64,000 bases of DNA from Paracoccus fistulariae. GTDB taxonomy: Bacteria; Pseudomonadota; Alphaproteobacteria; Rhodobacterales; Rhodobacteraceae. A model generated the notes under the pieces. The model made no database searches, was not told where the DNA came from, and saw only the letters and a program-made list of their open reading frames with translations. The position numbers and the translations under genes are program-made. The stretch is taken from the NCBI RefSeq assembly GCF_028553785.1, contig NZ_CP067136.1, forward strand, positions 1,701,001 to 1,765,000, read 5' to 3'. Positions 54,101 to 62,054 of this stretch are shown one piece after another (positions within the stretch are counted from its first letter, which is position 1; each line of letters opens with the position of its first letter).

Positions 54101-55113
54101 ACCTGCCGCCCGGCAGCCCGCGACCGGCAAGCCTCGCCCGTCCGGTCACCTTCAACCCGCCGACCCTGGCCTTTCTCGATCTGCCGCAGCTTCGCGAGGA
54201 TCAGGCCCCGCATCAGCCGCTGATCGCTGCCCATGCAAAACCATGGCCCGGGCAGATGGCGGTCTTCCGCAGCTTTGAAAGTTCGGGCTTCGATCTGATG
54301 ACGACGTTTTCGCGGCGGGCGCGGATGGGCGTGCTGGTGGCGCCGCTTCATGCCGGGCCACACTCGCGCTTCGATCACGGCAATCAGATCTATCTCGATC
54401 TTCCGGACGGCACGCTGGAAAGCGTCAGTGATATCCGGCTCTTCGCGGGCGAGAACGCCATGGCTGTGGAACAGCCGAACGGGCGTTGGGAGGTGCTGCA
54501 GTTTTCCCGGGCCGAGCTGATTGCGCCGGGTCTTTATCGCCTCTCAAAGCTGCTGCGCGGGCAGCGCGGCACCGAGATGGACATGGCGCCGGTCGTGGCC
54601 TCCGGTGCCCGCATCGTCATGCTGGACGAGCAGCTGGTGCCCCTGCCGATCCCCGAGGCCGATCTCGGCCTGCCCGCCATGTGGCGCATCGGCGCGGCAT
54701 CGCAGCCGGTCAGCGATTCCAGCTATGCAGCCCAGAGCTTCACACCCGAGGGGATCGGGCTCCGTCCCTTCGCGCCGGTCCATGTCCGCCAGCCCTGGCA
54801 GCATGGGCGCGAACCGGGAGATCTGGAGATCCGCTGGATCCGTCGCGACCGGGCGCTCGCCGCGGACAGCTGGAACGCCGCCGCCATCCCGATGAGCGAG
54901 GCCAGTGAAGACTGGCAGGCGGAGATTCTCGACGGCGCGGAGGTCACCCGCACCCTGACCGCATCGACCACCCATGTCATCTATTCCGCCGCACAGCAGC
55001 TGGCGGATTGGGGCGCGCTGCTGGGACCGGGCGACAGCCTCCGTGTCCGCATCGCCCAGATCGGCCAAGCATATGGCCCGGGCGCCGCCCCCATCACCAC
55101 ACTCTGGTTCTGA
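51163..55113 (+). CDS. Tail hub / host specificity megaprotein (GTA gp15-like)
   Basis: A 1316-residue protein, homologous along its whole length to the 1332-residue prophage 1 protein, with the same Gly-rich hydrophobic start and the blocks ADWSEYFGHHPQDGSGDV, FIGIDNYMPLSDWRDG and TELGCPAIDRGTNQPN. A short segment near residue 240 present in prophage 1 (GAKTNVFGHSTGGTTSTEN) is absent here. Baseplate hub and host contact. Confidence 0.85.
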   Translation: MATIILGAVGTAIGSGFGGAVIGFSGAAIGGMIGSTIGSMVDSWIVSSLMPGQRIEGQRLDSLRLTSASEGVVIPRLYGRMRIGGNIIWATDFREEVNRRKQGGGKGGGPKVETTEYLYYASFAVALCEGAVTGIGRIWADGDIVDLKDVTWRWYPGDEDQAPDPFIAAKMGADATPAYRGTAYVVFEDLPLAPFGNRLPQLSFEVFRPLADPDTAEGLVPAVTMIPASGEFAYATSVVRKAEGGAENVNAMAGISDLEVSLDRLEAMVPAVRSVSLVVSWFGDDLRAGHCQIRPKVEIPQKTTTPAWSVNGVTRDAAQVVSPDDQGRPVYGGTPADFSVIEAIRAIRARGHRVTFYPFLMMDIPAGNTLPDPYSDHADTLGQPVLPWRGRITCAPVAGFAGSVDRTAAAANQVEAFFGSAQPSDFAISGETVTWAGPEEDWGLRRMILHNAHLCALAGGVDAFLIGSELRGLTQIRSSASVYPAVAQLRSLAAAVRTILGPVTKISYAADWSEYFGHHPQDGSGDVFFHLDPLWGDQNVDFIGIDNYMPLSDWRDGWDHLDAKAGWPSIHDRAYLQSNIAGGEGYDWFYGSVADRAAQIRTPISDGAHTKPWVFRYKDLRAWWSNRHYDRPGGVESATPTAWLPRSKPIRFTELGCPAIDRGTNQPNVFYDPKSSESFVPYFSRGWRDDAIQRAYLEATYTFWNKASNNPASTEYAGRMVEVSECAAWTWDARPYPFFPELPDVWSDGANWRLGHWLTGRLGAVSLAALIRHLCRRAGLPEAWIDVSGLTGACDGCVISALESPRTSITMLARQFGFDATESEGVIRFVMRGQSAVATISPDDMVANSKGEVMDLTRGQETELPQALKWQVARSDEDYDGLTVEANRITVDASRVASDSFAVAVPPEEAERRCRRALMEAWTGRETGAFRLPPSRLAIDPGDVIHLDHDGRLVEMRILSVADAESRAIEAIRQDRDNYDLPPGSPRPASLARPVTFNPPTLAFLDLPQLREDQAPHQPLIAAHAKPWPGQMAVFRSFESSGFDLMTTFSRRARMGVLVAPLHAGPHSRFDHGNQIYLDLPDGTLESVSDIRLFAGENAMAVEQPNGRWEVLQFSRAELIAPGLYRLSKLLRGQRGTEMDMAPVVASGARIVMLDEQLVPLPIPEADLGLPAMWRIGAASQPVSDSSYAAQSFTPEGIGLRPFAPVHVRQPWQHGREPGDLEIRWIRRDRALAADSWNAAAIPMSEASEDWQAEILDGAEVTRTLTASTTHVIYSAAQQLADWGALLGPGDSLRVRIAQIGQAYGPGAAPITTLWF

Positions 55114-55132
55114 ACAGCAGGAGAACAAGACA

Positions 55133-55876
55133 ATGTCCGAGACCACAGCGCATCTGGCGCTGCCTTTCCTCATGGCCGCACAGGCACAGAAACACGTCAC
55201 CCATAACGAGGCGCTGCGCATGCTCGATGCCATGGTGCAGCTGTCCATCGTGACCCGGGCTCTGGCGGCACCGCCCGCCAGCCCGGCCGAGGGCGCGCGT
55301 TACATTGTCGCGCCCAGTGCGACGGGCGTCTGGTCCGGCTGGGACGGGAATGTCGCCTGCTGGCTGGACGGGGCATGGATGCGGTTCCCGTCACAGCCCG
55401 GCTGGCTGGCATGGGTCGAGGACGAAGCGCAGGTGCTGGTCTGGACCGGCGCCGCATGGCTGCCGCTGGTCGATGCCATGGGGTTCATCGCGCAGGGACC
55501 ATCGGTCGCTGTGGCAAAGGGCGCAAATGGTGCCAGTACCGGCATGGCGGTCATCGAGGAAACCTTGTCCAGCCTGTCGGGGACCAGCCGCGACAGCACC
55601 GTCACCATTCCCGACCGCGCCATCGTGCTGGGCGTATCGTCGCGCACAGTGACGGCAGTCACCGGCGCCACATCCTATGACTGCGGCATTGTCGGCGAGG
55701 CGTCAAAATTCGGCGGCTCGTTGGGGATTGCCGCTGGCAGCACCAATCGCGGCGTCGTCGGCCCGCAGGCTTTTTATGCCGACACCCCGATCCGGCTGAC
55801 GGCACGCGGCGGGAATTTCACCGGCGGCGCGGTGCGCATCGCCATCCATCTCCTGACCGTGGGGCTGCCCTCGTGA
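55133..55876 (+). CDS. DUF2793 tail tip protein
   Basis: A 247-residue protein. Residues 1-120 (LALPFLMAAQAQKHVTHNE, WSGWDGNVACW) match the prophage 1 protein; the remainder (IEETLSSLSGTSRDSTVTI, then VLGVSSRTVTAVTGATSYDCG) is a different, beta-rich domain without the C1q pattern. The start is ATG 55133 with GGAGAA upstream. Confidence 0.75.
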   Translation: MSETTAHLALPFLMAAQAQKHVTHNEALRMLDAMVQLSIVTRALAAPPASPAEGARYIVAPSATGVWSGWDGNVACWLDGAWMRFPSQPGWLAWVEDEAQVLVWTGAAWLPLVDAMGFIAQGPSVAVAKGANGASTGMAVIEETLSSLSGTSRDSTVTIPDRAIVLGVSSRTVTAVTGATSYDCGIVGEASKFGGSLGIAAGSTNRGVVGPQAFYADTPIRLTARGGNFTGGAVRIAIHLLTVGLPS

Positions 55877-56310
55877 GGTTTTCCGACGTGTTTCTGCATC
55901 ACGGCCGTGGGCTGGAATGGATGACATCTGCCTTGCTGCTGGTTTTTGCCATTACCGTTGCCCTGCCCGGCGATACGCTGGCGGAGAATCCGGGCTTTGC
56001 CGGTTTCCTGAGCGCGGGTCTGAACGAGGCGGCGCTGGCCATGCCGCTCTCATGGATCGCCCTTCTGCGCATGGCCGGGCTGGTGGTCAATGGCGCATGG
56101 CGGCGCTCGCCGCTGCTGCGGATGATCGGCGCGGTGCTGGGCGCCGGGATCTTCGCCTTTCTGGCGATGATCTTTGCCCTGCCCTGGTGCCTCGGCCAGC
56201 AGCCCGCCCTCGGCATCGGTGCGGGCACCTGTGCCGTGGCCTGCCTCTTCGATCTTCTCGCGGCCTACAGGACCGGTGCCGATGCTGGACATTCTGAACG
56301 GGCTCGATGA
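55873..56310 (+). CDS. Multi-spanning membrane protein (lysis region)
   Basis: A 145-residue protein with about four hydrophobic segments (residues ~17-32, 52-75, 84-105 and 110-132). It overlaps the tip gene by 4 bp and the next small gene by 29 bp. It takes the slot that holds the DUF6127-like protein in prophage 1. Position suggests a holin-related role; unproven. Confidence 0.5.
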   Translation: MRFSDVFLHHGRGLEWMTSALLLVFAITVALPGDTLAENPGFAGFLSAGLNEAALAMPLSWIALLRMAGLVVNGAWRRSPLLRMIGAVLGAGIFAFLAMIFALPWCLGQQPALGIGAGTCAVACLFDLLAAYRTGADAGHSERAR

Positions 56311-56578
56311 ACCGGCATGGGCCGGGCTGACCGCTTTGGCACTGGCCATTATTGGCGCCATCGGTGCTGTGGTGAAAGGCCTGCGCCGACAGAAGGATGG
56401 TCCCGGACAGCCGATCAACGATCCCATCACCGGCCTCGCGGCCGAGATCCGCACCCTCGCCGTCCGGCAGAACGAAGCAAATGCCGAAGCCGACCGCCGT
56501 TTCGATCGCATCGACCGCGATCTGGCCCGGATCCACACCGACACACAGGTCATCCGCGAGCGCCTGCCGCCGCGCTGA
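56282..56578 (+). CDS. Small membrane protein, holin candidate
   Basis: A 98-residue protein with one membrane segment (ALALAIIGAIGAVVKGL, residues ~18-35) and a charged coiled C-terminus (EIRTLAVRQNEANAEADRRFDRIDRD). One-membrane-segment proteins with such tails are common holins or lysis regulators in phages. It starts inside the preceding gene and precedes a terminator and the endolysin candidate. Confidence 0.5.
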   Translation: MLDILNGLDEPAWAGLTALALAIIGAIGAVVKGLRRQKDGPGQPINDPITGLAAEIRTLAVRQNEANAEADRRFDRIDRDLARIHTDTQVIRERLPPR

Positions 56579-56621
56579 TCGCCCCAGCTGATCGCCCCAA
56601 TCGAAACCCACCGCAACCGGT

Positions 56622-56648
56622 CGTCCCCAATTCCGGGGGCGGTTTTTT
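56622..56648 (+). terminator. Rho-independent terminator before endolysin gene
   Basis: A 7-bp stem CGTCCCC/GGGGGCG (one G-T pair), loop AATTCC, then GTTTTTT. It occupies the same place as the hairpin at 13833-13858. Confidence 0.6.
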
Positions 56649-56664
56649 CACATGGAGAACCGAC

Positions 56665-57333
56665 ATGAGTTTCTATCAGCACTGGCGCAATGTCCCCGCC
56701 ACCGCATGGCGCTGGCCGGATTTTTCCCCGGCCGAAATCGCCTGTCGCGGCACCGGCAGGTTGCTTGTCAACGAGCAGGCCCTTGACCGGCTGCAGGCCC
56801 TGCGCCGCGCCCTCGACCGGCCGATGATCGTGAACTCGGCCTATCGCAGCCCCGAGCACAATGCCCGGGTCGGCGGCGCGACGAAATCTCTGCACCTGTC
56901 CGGCGCGGGTTTCGACATCTCCATGGCGAACCACGATCCGGAAGGTTTCATTGCCGCCGCGCGCGAGGCCGGCTTCACCGGCATCGGCACCTATCCACGG
57001 TCGAACTTCATCCATATCGATACCGGACCGGCCCGGGTCTGGGGCGAGCCGTTTCCGGACAGGGTATCGCGCTTTGCACCCGACCGGCCACCGGCACGCG
57101 AAAAGCTGGCGGACAGCCGCACCTTGAAAGGCGGTGGCACGGCCGGCATCGCGACCGTCGGCGCTGCCGGTATCGAAGTTCTGCAGGACGGCATCGCCGA
57201 GACGCAGGGCGCCGTGCAGGCGCTGGTGCCCTGGCTTGATACCTTCCGCTGGGTCTTCATCGCGCTGGCACTGGCCGGAATCGCCGTCACCATCTACGCC
57301 CGGCTGGACGACTGGAAGCGGGGGCGGCGATGA
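56665..57333 (+). CDS. M15-type peptidase, endolysin candidate, C-terminal membrane anchor
   Basis: A 222-residue counterpart of 13877-14551 with SAYRSPEHNARV, LHLSGAGFDIS and NFIHIDTGP (zinc ligands) and a C-terminal membrane segment (VFIALALAGIAVTIYA). GGAGAA precedes the ATG. It is followed by overlapping spanin genes. Confidence 0.75.
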   Translation: MSFYQHWRNVPATAWRWPDFSPAEIACRGTGRLLVNEQALDRLQALRRALDRPMIVNSAYRSPEHNARVGGATKSLHLSGAGFDISMANHDPEGFIAAAREAGFTGIGTYPRSNFIHIDTGPARVWGEPFPDRVSRFAPDRPPAREKLADSRTLKGGGTAGIATVGAAGIEVLQDGIAETQGAVQALVPWLDTFRWVFIALALAGIAVTIYARLDDWKRGRR

Positions 57334-57569
57334 TCGCCGCCCTCACAACCCTCTGGCGGCGGGCGCTGCCCTGGCTGGCCCTCGCCGCAGCCATTCTTCT
57401 CTTCACCCTCGGCGCAAGGCGATCCGGCGAAACCGCCGGGCGCGCCGCCGAGCGCCTGCAACACATGGAAAGGACCAATGATGCGCTGCGACACATGCTG
57501 GAAGCCGGGGCGGATCGGCCCCGTGATCGCGATGACCTTGCTCAGCGCCTGCGGGACGGAAAGTTCTGA
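57330..57569 (+). CDS. Inner-membrane spanin (Rz-like)
   Basis: A 79-residue protein with an N-terminal membrane segment (LPWLALAAAILLFTLGA) and a charged helix ending RDRDDLAQRLRDGKF. It overlaps the endolysin stop (ATGA) and contains the start of the lipoprotein spanin. Confidence 0.7.
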   Translation: MIAALTTLWRRALPWLALAAAILLFTLGARRSGETAGRAAERLQHMERTNDALRHMLEAGADRPRDRDDLAQRLRDGKF

Positions 57570-57741
57570 TCATGGCGCCTGCCCGCCGGTGGTCCAGTAT
57601 CCGGCAGCGCTGCAGGAAGCGGCGGCGGCGGAGATCGAAGCGATGCCAAGGGAATCCGTCGTCGTGGGGATGATGACGGATTACTATGTCCTGCGGCAGC
57701 AAGCGCTGGCTTGTGGGGGTGCATCTGATCACAATGGCTGA
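57478..57741 (+). CDS. Outer-membrane spanin lipoprotein (Rz1-like)
   Basis: An 87-residue protein with lipobox LLSAC (Cys near residue 25), then CPPVVQYPAAL and YYVLRQQALACGG. It begins inside the Rz gene in another frame. A further partial copy of this region is found at 59724-59875. Confidence 0.7.
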   Translation: MMRCDTCWKPGRIGPVIAMTLLSACGTESSDHGACPPVVQYPAALQEAAAAEIEAMPRESVVVGMMTDYYVLRQQALACGGASDHNG

Positions 57742-57825
57742 AAATTGGTCAGGAAATTAGGGATCTATAGTTCTGCAACGTCCTGATAGAATCAGACGAG
57801 ATGTCCACACAACACTGCGCACCTC

Positions 57826-58266
57826 CTAGCCCGGTCGGACGTCGAACCCCTTCTGTCGCATGCAAGCATCTATTCTAACTATATCACGTTCATGAGTTAC
57901 CGGCAGCTTGTTGGCGCCATATTCCCGTCCACCGCAGGTGAGATAGGCGGCGCGCACCTGTTCAAGGCTTTTGCCGTCACCGTAATATGTAAGTTGCAGG
58001 ACCGGATTGATTTCGTAGCCCTTGCTACGCATGCATTCATCAATCTCTACGAGATCCTCTTGCCGAGAGGTAAGCTGGGTCGGCCCGCCCATGCTAGGGC
58101 GCATCCCGCATGCCAGCGAGTCGGCACGATTTTCCTGATCGCTCATAGACGATTGGACATAGTCGAACACGATGAGGTTGCTGCGGTCGCCCGAGGACTG
58201 CTCATTCGTTGAGCAGCCAGCAAGCCAAGCCGTGATCAGGATGATGAGAGATTTATCAAAGGTCAT
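57826..58266 (-). CDS. Lipoprotein with repeated Cys motif, unknown
   Basis: A 146-residue protein with a short signal and lipobox LAGC (Cys near residue 18). It contains a duplicated motif, VEIDECMRSKGYEI and VRIDACMRQKGFDV, plus further cysteines that could form disulfides in the periplasm. It is the second gene of a minus-strand pair, overlapping the end of the membrane-protein gene by 11 bp. The family is unknown to me. A surface lipoprotein that blocks superinfection is one possibility. Confidence 0.65.
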   Translation of the reverse strand: MTFDKSLIILITAWLAGCSTNEQSSGDRSNLIVFDYVQSSMSDQENRADSLACGMRPSMGGPTQLTSRQEDLVEIDECMRSKGYEINPVLQLTYYGDGKSLEQVRAAYLTCGGREYGANKLPVTHERDIVRIDACMRQKGFDVRPG

Positions 58267-59512
58267 CGCAAGCCGGGTTAATATTTGGGACTATATTGCC
58301 GCAGGGATCGACCACGCAAGTCAGTCCGCGCCTTCTAATGACGCGATTTTGTCCGTCGCACAATTGCGGGGCAACTTGTCTAGTGCTGCGCGGCGTTGAC
58401 GCGGTCTGATTCGGCGCGATCGACATCTGGCTGGGGACTGTTTGGGATTTTTGTGGGTCTGTTGGCCGTTCTGGTGGTCTACTGCTTACATTAAGTGCCG
58501 GGGCGACGGGCGGTGCCGCTAGCTCTGATGGGGTATCTCTTGCCGTCCCAGCGTCTGGCCGCTGGGCAGCCGTCGGTTCGCTCGGTGCTGGCGCAGACGG
58601 TTCCGCCTTCAGGGTTTCGGGCGCAGGCCCCAAGACTGGCGTGGCGGCTTGTGCGGGAGGTATCGCGGCGAGGCCGGGTTGGCCAAGATTTTGCGGCTCC
58701 GCCGTGGCTGCAGCCGTACTTTCTGGCGTTTGCGACAGCCATGGCTCCAATTCGTGATCCCGGCTTGCTGGCTGCACCGAATTGACCGAGGAATCTGACG
58801 CGATCGGCACGTGAGGGCCAAGTTCAGATGTGGTACGTCGCGCGGTAGCGTTGCTGACATCAGGTAAATCAGGTGTGGCGACGCCCCAGACTGCAGTGTC
58901 GATAGCACTGCAGACCGCAGCCAGCCGCGCCGAAGAGCACAGCAACTCGTTACGCAAACCACTGATATTGATGAATGCAATAACCATGAGAACCGCGGCG
59001 ACGATGCGCGAAAATAACAACGAAACTTTCTTGAGAAGGCGCGCTAGGGCGGAATCTGTTGCTTCATCCAAGCTAGCTTCCCGATCCCTAATTTCAGCGA
59101 CAATGACAGCTATCGTGAAAACCGAGAAGCACAGAATGATGAATATCGCCCAAAACGGCCAGTTCCGTGCTGCATTGCTCAACGCCGGCACCTCGAGCGC
59201 AGGAAACGCGTAGCGCAGCACCAGCAATATTGGCCCGAAACTGGCGACCGCTGCAGTGCTCGTGATCAAAACGACGTAGCGGATGGCCAGTGCCAGCCAG
59301 TCGTTCATCCTGAACAGTGAATTGCCAATCCCTTTCAAAACTCGTAAAAGAAACCGACCGAGGGACTTGAGACCGTTCCAGATCGACGTGACGACCTCGG
59401 CGACTAGATCCATCGTCGCCTCCAGTATTGCAACCGCTCGGCGCATCATGCGCTGGGCGATGACAATGGGATCGGAGCGGAAAAGACGACCAATCGACTT
59501 TGTTACTCGCAT
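58256..59512 (-). CDS. Membrane protein with Pro-rich tail, unknown
   Basis: A 418-residue protein. Three hydrophobic segments lie near residues 62-90, 100-122 and 150-172, followed by a long Pro/Ala/Ser-rich region (~230-385) and a Cys-rich end (CDGQNRVIRRR, CVVDPCGNIVPNINPACDD). The tail may cross the periplasm to the lipoprotein encoded next. The pair runs opposite to the late genes, as lysogenic conversion genes often do. No homologous family recognised. Confidence 0.65.
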   Translation of the reverse strand: MRVTKSIGRLFRSDPIVIAQRMMRRAVAILEATMDLVAEVVTSIWNGLKSLGRFLLRVLKGIGNSLFRMNDWLALAIRYVVLITSTAAVASFGPILLVLRYAFPALEVPALSNAARNWPFWAIFIILCFSVFTIAVIVAEIRDREASLDEATDSALARLLKKVSLLFSRIVAAVLMVIAFINISGLRNELLCSSARLAAVCSAIDTAVWGVATPDLPDVSNATARRTTSELGPHVPIASDSSVNSVQPASRDHELEPWLSQTPESTAAATAEPQNLGQPGLAAIPPAQAATPVLGPAPETLKAEPSAPAPSEPTAAQRPDAGTARDTPSELAAPPVAPALNVSSRPPERPTDPQKSQTVPSQMSIAPNQTASTPRSTRQVAPQLCDGQNRVIRRRGLTCVVDPCGNIVPNINPACDDL

Positions 59513-59723
59513 AGTCCTCCGTACGGCTTCATGTAGGCGTTACTGGCTCCCTGCCAGCTTAGCACTGCAGACCACCAAAGTCTGCAAGGTAGTGGTATCA
59601 ATCCTATTTTCGAACGCCCGGCCGAGGCTATGAGATGCCTGTAACATGGATCTGGACAAAAATTCTTGACGCTTTCCGGTAAACGCGAACCGATCAGTCT
59701 CTCGGGCATCACACTAGCATTGT

Positions 59724-59875
59724 GTGCGACACATGCTGGAGGCAGGGGCGGATCGGCCCCGTGATCGCGATGACCTTGCTGACAGGCTGCGGGACGGACG
59801 GTTCTGATCATTCAGCCTGCCCGCCGGTGGCTGAGTATCCGGCGGCCGTGCAGGAACGGGCGGAGGCAGAAAAAT
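59724..59875 (+). pseudogene. Fragment of a spanin gene pair
   Basis: This stretch repeats the overlap of the Rz and Rz1 genes at 57487-57635. In one frame it encodes the Rz end (RDRDDLADRLRDGRF, stop), in the other an Rz1 lipobox (LLTGC) and CPPVAEYPAAVQE, after which similarity is lost and the Rz1 frame runs into unrelated sequence to 59946. It lacks the membrane segment of Rz. It flanks the membrane protein/lipoprotein pair, which suggests insertion or replacement by recombination at the spanin locus. The 59513-59723 gap has no supported gene. Confidence 0.7.
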
Positions 59876-59964
59876 TCGGCGTCCGCAAGGTTGACAGGGT
59901 GCTGCACCGGCGCGCAGTATTCAACTATCGGCCAACCAGCTCATAATATTATATCGGGTTTTAT

Positions 59965-61128
59965 ATGTTAAGGCGCGAATTCTTAAAATCCTCTTGCTCG
60001 ATTGGCGTTCTTGCCGCAGCGCCAGCTATTTTCGCTCCTGCTCCGGCCAGGGCGGGATGGGTGGCGATTGCCAGCGCAGCATTCAGTGTAGCATCGTCTT
60101 TGACCGGGTACCTTTCGCGCGGGGCAAATCCCACGGTTCCTTTGCTGATTTCACTGCATCAAGCAGTTGAGGCAATGGGACTTCAGATCGAAGCAATTGA
60201 CATGAAACTCGAGCTGATTCTAAGCGAATTGGCCGAACTCAGGCAAGATGTTCTAAATATCCCCGAAAACGTCCAATTGTCGGATGCTTACTATAAGATG
60301 AGGGAGCCATATACCGCGTTCTTGGAGCTTGATCCTGATGCGCACAAGGATGAACCAAGTGATGGCTATCTGCGTGCGTTGCCAAGTATATTTGACCGTC
60401 TTCAGATCGCGCGAAGGATATTCGTAGACGTATCAATGAGCGGAAATCGTTTGATCGCTGATGGTGCGCCGCATCTCGCTCTCGCTCAGGACGCAGAGAT
60501 TCTGATTGGCGCAGACATGCTGCGCGTGGAGATGATGGAGCGTGGACTCCAGATCGACCCGCAGGCCTTGTTAGGTGCGCTCGGCGAGTATGAGGCATTT
60601 TTCCGGGCCACGCTTGATCCTGATGTTCCCGCTTCTTTTACCGCAATTAAGATCTCGCTCATGTCACAGATTCAAGAAATTGTCGCGCGATCTTGGATAT
60701 CAGATGACCTCATTGAGCTTCGTGAGACAGTGATGTGCTGGTCAACACATACATCTTGTCTCGTTGCGGACCCCATCAGCGGTCATTGTTATGAACCCGG
60801 TCCCGGCATTAGAATGGAACACCAGTCTTTTTCCTACTCCAAGACGGGAATTTCGGATTCCCCAACGGTTTTTCCCGATGAAATTGCTCACCCTTTTATA
60901 TACGAGGTGATCAACAACAATGACTGCCCACTAGCACTGTCAAGCATCATGGAGGCTAGTATTGATCGGCAGTATACAAGCACTGTGCAGCAGGTTGAGG
61001 CACTAAATGCGCTTATTATCAGCGCTTATAAAGCGCAGTATTTCGAGGCGCTTTGCCGGAGGGCGCTAGATATCAACCTGCGCCATCAGAGCAATATAAT
61101 GGCGGCTTTAGGGGTGTCTGAACCATGA
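59965..61128 (+). CDS. Tat-exported protein of unknown function
   Basis: A 387-residue protein with a twin-arginine signal (LRREFLKSS, hydrophobic part to about residue 25, APARA cleavage site), so it is probably folded before export. After a weakly hydrophobic stretch (GWVAIASAAFSVASSLTGYL) comes a long amphipathic helix (VEAMGLQIEAIDMKLELILSELAEL), helical segments, and a C-terminal part with three nearby cysteines (~residues 261-275). No enzyme motif seen. It overlaps the next gene by 4 bp and has AT-rich DNA. A pore-forming or binding protein is conceivable but unproven. Confidence 0.65.
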   Translation: MLRREFLKSSCSIGVLAAAPAIFAPAPARAGWVAIASAAFSVASSLTGYLSRGANPTVPLLISLHQAVEAMGLQIEAIDMKLELILSELAELRQDVLNIPENVQLSDAYYKMREPYTAFLELDPDAHKDEPSDGYLRALPSIFDRLQIARRIFVDVSMSGNRLIADGAPHLALAQDAEILIGADMLRVEMMERGLQIDPQALLGALGEYEAFFRATLDPDVPASFTAIKISLMSQIQEIVARSWISDDLIELRETVMCWSTHTSCLVADPISGHCYEPGPGIRMEHQSFSYSKTGISDSPTVFPDEIAHPFIYEVINNNDCPLALSSIMEASIDRQYTSTVQQVEALNALIISAYKAQYFEALCRRALDINLRHQSNIMAALGVSEP

Positions 61129-62042
61129 GTGGGCTATTAGCCGGGGGAACAAAGGTAGCTGTGGGTGCAGCTGGTGAGGCATTGCTAGAGCGTGCAATAG
61201 ATGATGGCTTGTCCTATGGCGCGACCTTTCTGACTGAATACTATGATCGCTCCCAAGTTGTTGACGGCTATGGCGGTGCACTAATAAATTTGCCGCAAGG
61301 ACAGGGCATGCTCTTTGCAGTGACCGTGCTGAACAATCCAGACGGCAGCACTTTCGCGTACCCGCCTATTTCGCTGGGGACGGGAAGGCGTCCCGTGGAT
61401 CCGTTGGTCAATATCAACATTTCAAAGGCAGCGCTGGCTCATCTCGGACTGGAGACTGCGCAGAGCCTAGATGCGGGCCGCTCATTTACTTACAAGGAAA
61501 TGCGGTTTTATTGGGCCGCAAGGCTCCCGGATGGCGATGTAGAGATCTTTAGGGCCGATAGTGCCAGCCTGCATGCGCAGCAGACTGCTGAGATCATCAG
61601 AACGTCAATCCTTGCCACTTCGGCATCCGATAGCGACAGTTTGCGTAAACTGGCTGCTCAAGCCGATTTATTCGATACTTTAGAAGATAGGATGCGTGAT
61701 GAACTGCGAGAAAAGGGGCTTGAAGGGCAACTTACGTCCGCACGAGCGAAGATGCGTGATGCTCGGCAGCTGTACGAGCGCGCTGCTGCTGATCGAGATC
61801 GCGCCTTAAAGGAAGCATCGGATTTGGAAGGACTTCAGGAATTGTCTTCTCTGTTTGGTCTGGCAGCTAATTTTGGTTCCCTAATTGGAGCTGCAAACGC
61901 CAAATCGGAATACGCAAAGACTGAAATGCAAAACGGAGCGAATCAATACAACTTAAATATCCAGACGACGATCAGCATTTATCAGCAGACGACACTATCG
62001 CCCAATCTCCTGCCGGAAGCTCCAGAACTCATCCTCCCATAG
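61125..62042 (+). CDS. Helical partner of the Tat-exported protein, unknown
   Basis: A 305-residue protein with no signal peptide I can see. Residues ~1-110 include beta-like strands (YGGALINLPQGQGMLFAVTVLN; FAYPPISLGTGRR); residues ~165-250 are a long charged helix or coiled coil (LFDTLEDRMRDELREKGLEGQ; RQLYERAAADRDRALKEASDLEG), followed by a short hydrophobic stretch (LSSLFGLAANFGSLIGAA). The ATGA overlap with the previous gene indicates a two-gene unit. Not recognised. Confidence 0.6.
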   Translation: MSGLLAGGTKVAVGAAGEALLERAIDDGLSYGATFLTEYYDRSQVVDGYGGALINLPQGQGMLFAVTVLNNPDGSTFAYPPISLGTGRRPVDPLVNINISKAALAHLGLETAQSLDAGRSFTYKEMRFYWAARLPDGDVEIFRADSASLHAQQTAEIIRTSILATSASDSDSLRKLAAQADLFDTLEDRMRDELREKGLEGQLTSARAKMRDARQLYERAAADRDRALKEASDLEGLQELSSLFGLAANFGSLIGAANAKSEYAKTEMQNGANQYNLNIQTTISIYQQTTLSPNLLPEAPELILP

Positions 62043-62054
62043 GATCGCGTTTTT

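Noticed and set aside
1..57741. Gene transfer agent clusters
   Set aside because: Distal tail genes resemble those of the Rhodobacter agent, but prophage 2 has integrase, replication genes, a gpA-type terminase, a lambda-type portal and tRNA attachment sites, so these are temperate phages.
1..57741. Duplicate prophage as an assembly artefact
   Set aside because: The two tail regions differ in nucleotide sequence throughout, in gene lengths and in cargo, so they are distinct elements.
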